NCBI RefSeq assembly: GCF_026914265.1
Contig: NC_069135.1
Coordinates: 35,349,756 to 35,413,755 of the forward strand
Reading direction: 5' to 3'
Source of the DNA: Mya arenaria
Lineage: Eukaryota; Mollusca; Bivalvia; Myida; Myidae
DNA length: 64,000 bases
Within the stretch, counting starts at the first letter, position 1; each line of letters starts with the position of its first letter. The translations under genes and the position numbers were made by a program. The notes under the pieces were generated by a model. It did not search any database, had not been told where the DNA came from, and was given only the letters and a program-made list of their open reading frames with translations. Positions 55,271 to 64,000 of this stretch are shown here, piece by piece.

Positions 55271-56271
55271 CTTTTGTTGAGGTGGGTGCTGCATCTCTGG
55301 GCTAGCTCTAAGACTCCTGCCCATTCACTGGGGATGGAACACTGTAGCCTGCCAGCTCATTGGGTTTTCCCATCATTAGGGCTGCCCCATAAAGTTGCCT
55401 TGCACTGTAGAAAGTAAAGTTAATCTCACATGAAGTGCATGTAAAAAAGAGAATAATATATCCCGTCAAATTTATCACAGTATCTAATACTTCAATTAAA
55501 TATGAATATAAACTTTCTGTTATAAATTATGCCATTACATCAATACATCACAGTATCTAATACTTCAATTAAATATGAATATAAATATTTCTGTTATAAA
55601 TTAATGCCATTACATCAATACATCACAGTATCTAATACTTTCATTAAATATGAATATAAATATTTCTGTTATAAATTAATGCCATTACATCAATACATGT
55701 AATGTTTACTGACTTTACTCACTGATTCACCAATGAATATTTCAAATTGGATTCATCAAGCATCACTTATATGGAGAAATCTATCACATAAGAAGCCACA
55801 TATAGCATTCACAATGGTAGACATACTTGATCTTGGTTTGTATCGAAGAAAACCTTCTTCTGTTCCATTGAAGTAATACTGTACACTCTCTGACGTAATT
55901 TGGCAACAAGTTCAACCTTGCTGCTCTTGGTTGAGTTTCTGAAAAAAAATATGGAAATGATTATGATGGATGATCATTCACATCAAAATGAAGCATTCTT
56001 ATATGATTGGTCACAGTTACTTATCATTATGGTTAAATTAAACAAAAGTTTGAAAGGAACAAGCTCATCAATAAAACGCGTAACAGCTGAAGACACAGTA
56101 TTAAATCACAACAGCTATTTGCTTCATGATTCCAGCCAAATCACACATATACACCTTAAGAAGTGAAGGGCTCACCTGAAACTACTGCCTCTCCCACAAG
56201 CTCCAAGTTGGAGATGTCAAGGATACTGCGGACATAGTCCACACTACTGCACCCAACTTCTCAGGGGCAGG
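55271..56271 (-). pseudogene. FAM120: FAM120 upstream exons with frame breaks
   Basis: Three exons continue the gene upstream: 56176-56271 (VDYVRSILDISNLELVG), 55827-55938 (SSKVELVAKLRQ, then SVQYYFNGTEEGFLRY in another frame) and 55271-55404 (MQGNFMGQP at the start, SPEMQHPPQQK at the end). They match the end of the family's XPG-like region. Splice sites are intact and the last exon's total length keeps phase with 53043. Each exon carries frame damage: about one base missing in the first, two extra (GA) in the second, and a compensating loss and gain with in-frame stops in the third. The next twelve exons have none. Either this end is decaying next to the duplication junction, or base accuracy is poor here. 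Earlier exons are absent. Confidence 0.75.
55473..55703. repeat. three tandem 73-bp repeats
   Basis: Copies start near 55473, 55545 and 55619, each with CACAGTATCTAATACTT and ATTAAATATGAATATAAA. They lie in the intron between two damaged FAM120 exons. Confidence 0.85.
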
Positions 56272-56557
56272 CTGAAATAATTGGAACATAATCTTATTCT
56301 TGTGTTGAAACCCATGTTAGTGAAATATGCAATGATATTAGTAATCGTTCTTTGATATAAATGTTGTTTATTTTTTCATGCAAAATAATATTCTCCTCGT
56401 ATTACAATCAGTTTTTAATCGCCAAAGGTCAAAAGTATCATTTTGTCTGATTTCCAGCACAACAGCTATAATTGAAATTAATCTGTAGATTTTCACCTCA
56501 GCTACATTAACAAGTACATGTACCTGTATTTAAGCTCTCCATTTTCCCATATTTCAG

Positions 56558-57612
56558 ATCTGGGACACGGCGGGTCAGGAACGTTTCCAGAGTCTGGGTG
56601 TGGCATTCTACCGTGGGGCTGATTGCTGTGTACTTGTGTTTGACGTCACTATGCCCAACACATTCAAGTCCCTTGACAGTTGGCGGGATGAGTTCTTGAT
56701 ACAGGCCAGTCCGAGAGACCCAGAAAACTTCCCTTTTGTTGTCATTGGAAACAAGATTGATTTGGAAAACAGGGCTGTATGTATAAACCAGTGTTTGTTG
56801 ATGTCCTATTAAGTATTATATTATGAGCAATAGATGAAATCAATACTGTCAAAAATATTTTTATACTGATTGAACAAATAACCAAGACGTAATAGACAAA
56901 AAATGGATATTTCCTCTGTGTTTTATTATGTTATAAAATAATTGTCTTATTTTAGACAACAATATACAATCCAACCTGTATTAAGTGGCCACCTTTGGGA
57001 AAGGTCAAAGTGGCTGCTTAAGACAGGGGAGGGGGCAACTTGAACGCTTAATGCACATACTTTATATAGTAAAAATGTTTTGGGGGGTATTTGGAGTTGT
57101 TCGATAAGGCAGGTGGCCATTCAAAACAGGTGACCATTCAACCAGGTTTGACTGTACGCATGTAGACTGCAGGTAAAAAACTGACTTTCTGGAATGGTTA
57201 TTTAACTGGAGCTCCATCTTGCTACTGCACCAATATTGTCCATATATGCTAATGCCAGCTCAAGCAAGTGATATATTCTTTTCTTATTTAAACACTTAGT
57301 TAAAATTGTTCACTCTACAATCTGATTTATTTAAGGTATCTGCAAAGCGAGCTCAAGTTAAAATTGTTCACTCTACAATCTGATTTATTTAAGGTATCTG
57401 CAAAGCGAGCTCAAGGATGGTGCCATTCGAAGGGAGACATTCCCTATTTCGAGACGAGTGCCAAGGAAGCCATCAATGTAGAACAGGCCTTCCAAACCGT
57501 TGCCAAGAATGCACTGTCCCAGGAAACGGAGGTGGAACACTACGAATTCCCCGACCAGATCCGACTTAATAACGACCAGAATAAGCAGAGCCAAGGAGGG
57601 TGTGGCTGCTGA
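56558..57612 (+). pseudogene. RAB7A: Rab7 3' half, 5'-truncated copy
   Basis: Exons 56558-56776 and 57394-57612 encode residues 61 to the end ([10 protein letters not shown] to GGCGC) with a protein identical to the full gene. One synonymous difference was seen (CTG versus CCG-context change near 57,500). Both splice sites, the 58-bp acceptor duplication and the AATAAA at 57716-57721 are kept. Exons 1-2, with the P-loop and switch I, are missing: upstream is FAM120 in the opposite orientation. Without them it cannot encode a GTPase. If the join is an assembly error, this would instead be part of the other Rab7 allele. Confidence 0.9.
56965..57156. mobile_element. MITE, right-arm copy of 22,223 element
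   Basis: Inverse of the left-arm element with the same ends (TACAATCCAACCTG and GGTTTGACTGTA). It moved with the duplication rather than inserting anew. Confidence 0.65.
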
Positions 57613-57721
57613 TTTGCCAATGACTACTTGTTGTTGTTGTTGATTTTAAATAGTGATCATGCTTTCGTGAGGCACCACAACCAAAGTTCTGTGAGCGACA
57701 TCTGTCCATAAATTAAATAAA

Positions 57722-60700
57722 GGAATTACTTATAATATTTCTGAAGAGATATAGAGTTATTGTGAAAATGTGAAAAAATGAAATGTAGAATATTCCACGC
57801 TACTCGTGAAGTATTCTGTTGAGGTTGCCGTGAAAAACTTGTGACATTCATAATTATTGACATTGCTGTTTTGAACATTCACAGAGTATATACATGTACT
57901 TCAATTTAAATTTATTAAAATATTACTTTGTCATATCATTAAAAATTTCTAGTTCTAAAATGATATATTTAAAGTAAATAATGTTCGCTCCGATTGAAAT
58001 CTGTAGTCTGTAAATATGGAATGTGCAATCATGTATTTGTAATTTTATGCTTTTAAATCAGGGTCTCTTAGGGCTATTCGATGTAAACATACAACCCAGC
58101 CCATCCCAAAGAATAAATATAAAGGGGAGGTTTGCTACAACAATTTTAAAAAGAATCTAAATGCAACAGTCCAATTCCAGGGATTGGTTTTATGTTAAAA
58201 TGGAATAGCCCTCAGTTATTCGTACGATTTCTATTGCTTTAAATAAATTTAGGCGTAATTTCAAAAAGTTTGACCAAAATCATTTATAAATACAGATATG
58301 TTGTGTGTGTTTTTCAAATCTATGACACTGCCCATGCATATAGGGGATTTCTGTACATACATGTACATGCATATTTAAAGTGATGCATATTTTAATGTTA
58401 ACACATCTTAGTTTGAACAAATACTCAGTAAACCCATATAAAACACTTAGAAGAGGCTCCTGTATCAACATAATGGTCTAATTGACCATTATACAGCTCA
58501 ACTCCCAGCCCTCAAATGCTTGAAAAATATATGTTACTTAAGCTATCCTTTGTGTGAGAAATATTCTAAAAAAGACAGTGATATTTTTATTATTTGGATA
58601 TGGCTTTTGATCGAATACTGGCATCTTGGATTTATTTTCGATTTTTTTTTGTAGTTTGTAAATTAATAACTTTATACGGCCTTCGACATCTAAATGTATA
58701 AATGAAGTCATTGTTGAGAGATAATTGGTGACTATCGGTTTTCATTTCTCTTTTTCCTTTTAAGTAGTAGAAATTTAAATTGTCATAAGTTATATGGCTA
58801 GGGGTCACTTCTTGATTACAAAATGAGTAGTTGGATAGAAGTCTGGGTCTTTAATGCGAGGCTTGTCAGTTATATGGCATAATCATTAAATGTTATAATA
58901 CATATTACCATGTTTTTGATAAACAAAATAGATTATTATGTATATAGAGCAACACTGTGAACACCGTTATCTCCCATTTTCATGTCATATATTGAGAACA
59001 CAGAAAATCATGTGCATGTTCTAGCATACATGTTCATTGATAGTGGGAAAAGCTGGTCAGCTTTCACATTTGTACAATCATACATAAATGGAGTTAGTTT
59101 ATTCATTCATTTTACTTTAAATGTTTTAGTAAGTGTTTTTTGTTAATTTTTCTTAAGAGTATTCCGACTATTCCTGGTATTCACAGTGATTTTGATGAAG
59201 TTTTAATCATATGACGCAAAAAAACTACTGTTCAGAAATGGTTGAGTGATTGTATAAGTGAGGTTTGTTTATATTGGCACATTGTTAAATGACCATGATT
59301 ATTTCATATGTAAAATATAAAGGTACGAAATACAGGCACGATTTTGTTTTAATTTTTCGTCAGTGTATTGCCTAGAAAATCGTGGTATTATTGTGGCTGT
59401 GGTGTTTGTGGTGGCGTAGAATTTGTGGCCATCATGTGCACTGAAATTATGATTTCTAGTCACAATGTTACACACAGAACTATAGAACACTATGTACTAA
59501 TGTGTCAGTCATATAAGTGTCATAATGTGATTTCGTACTCTCGTCTCAAAGATAATGGAAAGAAATAACAGTTTTGTTGGTCAATGAAGTCCAATCGAGT
59601 TTCTTTGCAATATTGTGTGTGTGCTATTGTTACAGATGGGTTTATATTCGGATTTCATAGAATTATAAAACACCACTGGAAGATATGTTGAGCAAAGCAT
59701 TCGTACTCTGAGCTCCAAAGCCGAGGTTACCACTTACTGTGTAACTGATATGTGCAGTCCAACTTTATAACTAGGATTGTAGTTTCAATAAAAAATTACA
59801 TGACCATATTCCATTTAAGATGCACTCTTACACCCAAATAAGATTAACCAAAAAAAACACAATTGTTCTAAAATTAAAAGGATGAAAAGATGTAAATAAT
59901 GGTTCTTATAAAGGATAACGAGTTTAATTTGAAAGAACGGTGCAGAAACCATGGTATTTCTACTTTATGAGACTATAGTAAATCACAGTAAATCTTTTAG
60001 CACTCACAAATCAATTGCTTTTTTTTTTCTTTTCCAGCTAGTAAATACACGGTTACAATACTGTTATCAGTAATTAATATTTTCCATAAATGCATTATGT
60101 AGTAAGTAGAAAAAGGTGTATCACTCGAAATTTAAGTTTGTTATATATGTGTATGTAGCTGTGTGGAGTTAGCTAAACATACGACATTTGACAATGGACA
60201 TTCAAAAATGAAAGTTAAGCTGGCAAGACATTGGACACTGGACATTCAAAAATGAATGTCATGCGGGCAAGACATTGGATATTGGGCTTTCAAAAATGAA
60301 TGTCGTGCCAGCACGACATGGGGCATTGGACATTCAAAAGTGAAAGTCGTGCTGGCACGACATTGGACATGCTATTAAAAAGGAGTCGGTCATTTTGTGA
60401 ACAGGTCGAAGTAAACCTCAGAGAATAAATTGTTGTCCAGCGCACGACTTTCATTTTTGAATGACCAACGTGTCTGGCACGACATTCGTTTTTAAGTACA
60501 TGTACCAAGCAATGTTGTGCACTTACAACGGAATGATGTGCACCTGATATTCTTCACAGCGTTACGGTGCTTAAAATCTATACATGAAGTGTACGTAGAG
60601 ATTCTTGTTTTCAAGTAATGTAAAAGACATGATAGCATGGACTTTTTTCTTTATTGGCTCAGTGACTTAACATATTGAGTAAATTTATGCTGCATAAAAA

Positions 60701-61925
60701 GTTTTCCGATTGCATTCAAAATGTCTTATTGGTGGCCATATTGGATTTTGTCACCTCAAAGTTTGTCAGCACGAAATCATCAAAACTATCGGAGGGATTT
60801 AAATGAAAAAAATCGCAGTGGTGGTTAAACTAAAACTTCTAGCCCCGCACTAAAATTATGGCAAATCGGTTACTGCTTGCGGGAAACTTGGATCGCTAGC
60901 CTCGCCTGAACCTACAGTAGGTAGGTTTTTAACCCTTGTTGGTAAAACCTTAAGAATACAGCAGATTGAATATAGCTTGTGGGTTAAACTAGGAACGCCA
61001 GCCCCGAATCTGAAAAAAAATCAACAGAAATTTGGTTTCTGCTTGTGGGCTATCTACGATCGTTTGCCTTTTCCCTTAAAATACCACCTGCCAAGAGTTT
61101 CCGCAGTTTGTTTATTATTATTGTTGTAATTTCACTTTTGTATGTCCAATGTCGCTGGCACGACATTCATTTTTGAAAGCCCAATAGCCAAAATAGCAAT
61201 GAATAATTCGGTTTCCAATGTTTAGTTTCTTTGTTTGTGTTCATTTTGTTTATAAATGTAAAAACAAACGCTGACCGTGCTGTACTTTTGAATTGTATTT
61301 TATTGTCTGTGACACTATAAACAAAGTTCCTTAACTCATTTTGATGGGACATTAACCCAAGCACGTTGTGGGATGCAGAGCCGTTAAGGTCTGATCGAAT
61401 GAGACGTTTCTTTTGCTGTTAATGTGAGATGACTGGCAAAATGTGAGAGATTTTTTAAAACTCAGAAAACCAGGAGATAGATCTAGTTATAAACACATGA
61501 GCTTGTGTTATAAAATTGATGAGCACAATTTCACAAACTGTTTTTGTTCTTTGGAATCAACACTTTAACAAAATATTTACCTTAGCTAGATTGGCAAATT
61601 AATGTGCAAAGATTCCTGGCAAAATAAGCAAAATACCCGCACACGAAGAGAAGAGGCCCGGTACGTTGAATTTAGATATCTGCATCGAGTCGTTTTTGAA
61701 TATCAAGCTTTTATATTTTTTGAGCAAACTTAAATGAACAATTTATTAAAGTGATGGTCTCTGCGTATATCATGTCAGTACTGCTATCATTTACTTGTCT
61801 AAAGCTGAAAAAAAGATCTGTTCAAGAGCTAAAATGTTTGGCTCATGTACAACTCAGTTCTTAAATGCGGCACTTCCTGCTATGTATGGGCCTCAGCTTA
61901 TGTGCTCAGGAAGAGAACTCGGAAC
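57722..61925. other. right-arm spacer, no gene seen
   Basis: Counterpart of 17,352-21,640 in reverse. It contains the minisatellite at about 60,180-60,370. No exon is supported. Confidence 0.5.
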
Positions 61926-61932
61926 TTTATAA
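61926..61932 (+). promoter_or_regulatory. TATA box of right-arm C1q gene
   Basis: TTTATAA about 35 bp upstream of the ATG at 61967, as in gene C. Confidence 0.5.
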
Positions 61933-61966
61933 CCGGCAGTCGCTCTGTATCTTGAAAGGAGAAAAC

Positions 61967-62838
61967 ATGGCTTACAGATTTGCAAAGCTGATCCTTGTGT
62001 TTGCGGGCGTCTGGCTGGCGGCCTCACTTCCGGTGGAACCGCAGTCGTGGCTCTCCCTAGTGGAGCAACTGCTCGAGAAAATGGTACGCATGGAGCTTAA
62101 TGTGGAGGCAATGCACAAGGAGATGCAGCAGGCGCGTAACCAGGTCACTTCCGGTCTAAGTGACATGGATGCTATGAAGCAGACGGTCGGGGCTCTGCAG
62201 ACGTATTTTACTGACAACATAAACAAATCAGGTATTTCACGTTTCCAAACTAAATTTATTTCGTTTTAAATTATTTTAATTTCAAAACAACTGTACGAAT
62301 ACAAAGTCCTGAAATGTAAATTAACTTTTCTATAAGAGATCCTCGCGTTCAAAGCACAAGGCACTGGGTAAAAGCCAGGTCCCCGAGTGTAGCAATCTTG
62401 CATTATATTTCTGTTTCAGACACTGTTGTTGCGTTCAATGCTCACACGATTGTGGACAAGTCACTGGCTACGGGCCAGGTTCTCGTGTTCAGCAATCCTC
62501 TATTCAATATCGGGGAAACGTACGACAGTGGGGCAGGAATCTTCACGGCGCCCGTCTCTGGGGTCTACTTCTTCTCCGCACACTTCTGTCTTTATAGCGG
62601 TAGAGGCTGGCACTTCGCTTTCATGAAAGAGAACGACGTCGTTGTTGTAAAGGGTGTCACGTATGACGGTCAAGCTGGCGTGTGCGAGACGGCCAGCGCC
62701 GTGGTTCTTCTGTTGCAGAGCGAAAGACTGTGGATAGAATGTCGATCAGGAAGTACAGACGACCTGTTCTTGAGTGATTCCAATCGTAGAAGTTCCTTCT
62801 CTGGGGCCTTGCTCCACAAAGTGAATGGATACCCATAG
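61967..62838 (+). CDS. secreted C1q domain-containing protein C' (right arm)
   Basis: Exons 61967-62231 and 62420-62838 join in phase to 227 residues. Signal peptide MAYRFAKLILVFAGVWLAAS is followed by the helical stretch SWLSLVEQLLEKMV to about residue 88 and a full C1q domain (VVAFNAHT, GVYFFSAHF, SSFSGALLH). Exon 1 and the first 160 bp of exon 2 are nearly the same as gene C. From CLYSGRGWHF onward about 20 residues differ (VTYDGQAGVC, LFLSDSNRRSS), and these resemble broken gene A instead. No frame breaks. Predicted soluble innate recognition protein; the changed part would alter the domain surface, an inference not tested by structure. It is either a second locus or a divergent allele of gene C. 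Confidence 0.9.
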
Positions 62839-63057
62839 GAAGTAGGGTATTGTACATGCTGGGAGGGTGAATTTCGTAAAGGATAACGAACAGTATCATA
62901 TGTTGAAGTGTTGTAGCAAGGCTCTGATCATTTGGTAGTACCTACCTACTTACGTTTACAAGTGCCCAAATGAAATGTACAGTTAACTTATAGGTGTTTT
63001 AATATTTGTCTTAAGTGAACACACTCAAAGTTTGTATTTATTCATCTGAATAACATC

Positions 63058-63323
63058 AAAGCGGCACTCTCACAGATTTACTGTTTTAACAACTATTTTT
63101 TATCTTGGGAAGTTCAAAAATTGATGTTTTTCTTAAACCGTTAGTAACGCTTTTAGCGATAAAACATTAATTTTCGAACAGAAATATGAAAGTCTGCGAT
63201 CTGATATTTTGTCAGCAGTCTTATATCACTGGATTGCAGATATTTACGCAAAATTAGGCTCATTCCAAGACAAAAACATATACAAAAGTTGTCAAAACGG
63301 TTTATCTGTGAGAGTGCAGCTTT
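63058..63323. mobile_element. MITE, right-arm copy of 15,924 element
   Basis: Same terminal inverted repeats and site as the left-arm copy, with an internal deletion of about 30 bp relative to it. Confidence 0.8.
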
Positions 63324-64000
63324 AACGTGTTATGTTAAAGTGTCATTATGCATATTATCTTTATGATATCAAAGATATAGTGAAAACCCAATGTGTTATG
63401 TGTCGGTGGCATACTGTTTATCAACAATAAAAAATCAAATAAAGCAAAAATCAAGTCTTATAACAAAAAGAGAATCATAATGACCACAGATGCATGCTTA
63501 AAGAAAAATATCGAGTTGCATATTTAGCCAATGTACGCACGTTTATGTGTGGATTTCTAATAAATATTTACAGAAAATGAGTGAATTGTACAACTTTTCT
63601 GAGTGTTCCGGTGCTCCTCCGTTGATGTATTGTACACAGTGAAGTTGAAGATAAGAAAAATAATGTTAAATATGTGAACCTGATCAAGAAGTCATTGGCG
63701 CCTAAAACGAAATTTTAAAGAAATTGAAATTTATTTGGTAATTGGTAGTTTGATAACACACAAACAAGTCGATCAAAATGTTTAACAGCTTGTCCCCTTG
63801 TTGTGAATTCTTCTTTAGAACGTGGTGTCATTCTTCATTTATAATATGAGAAGCCTAGCAGAAACCTTTTGGGTGTCTCGTTTATAACAGGAACGTCAGT
63901 TCTTATTATAAGACGATATATGTGTCGCTCATTTGCATTAACAATCTCGATTTAATAAGAAATTAAATTGTGCAAATGAAGTATCATATTATTTTCACTG

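Larger units (their letters stand above)
56408..64000. repeat. right arm of large inverted duplication
   Basis: Reverse complement of about 15,249-22,972 and continuing off the window. The junction with FAM120 sequence lies near 56,360-56,410. It lacks the hairpin insert found at 19.4 kb, and its MITE is 30 bp shorter. Confidence 0.95.

Overview
The window is AT-rich animal DNA with spliced genes and many short non-autonomous transposons. Expanded secreted C1q-domain genes, pearl-like tandem-core elements and families of short inverted-repeat elements point to a bivalve mollusc; I cannot name the species. Exon joins below were worked out by hand from splice consensus and reading phase, and most close exactly.

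Layout. 1-18 kb is a tandem cluster of two-exon C1q genes on the minus strand: a broken copy (417-2102), an intact copy (5208-6336), a truncated remnant next to a (GA)n microsatellite (about 11.77-12.04 kb) and an intact copy (16439-17310). The spacers hold a hammerhead-ribozyme motif, a foldback element and a worn Penelope-like GIY-YIG fragment. Next come a complete Rab7 gene on minus (coding 21759-26737), EEF1AKMT2 on plus (30622-37051), two tandem-core elements (38.1-39.1 and 39.8-41.4 kb), a gene-poor stretch, and a FAM120-family gene on minus (46100 to about 56271). A fragment of 28S rRNA lies in the last FAM120 intron.

The right end (about 56.41-64.0 kb) is an inverted copy of about 15.25-22.97 kb. 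It carries the last two coding exons of Rab7 and a complete C1q gene, now on plus. The arms differ by roughly 1-2 % where I aligned them by eye, except for a sharply different patch in C1q exon 2. The junction cuts Rab7 in intron 2 and removes the 5' end of FAM120, whose three junction-proximal exons each carry frame breaks while the next twelve are clean. It is either a real inverted segmental duplication or a join of two haplotypes; sequence alone cannot decide.

How the genes work together. Rab7 (late endosome and lysosome traffic) and EEF1AKMT2 (eEF1A lysine methylation) appear to share a divergent promoter near 30.4-30.6 kb with a perfect CRE and two E-boxes. FAM120 is an RNA-binding scaffold. 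The C1q proteins are predicted secreted recognition proteins of innate immunity, and their exon 2 shows signs of sequence exchange between paralogues.
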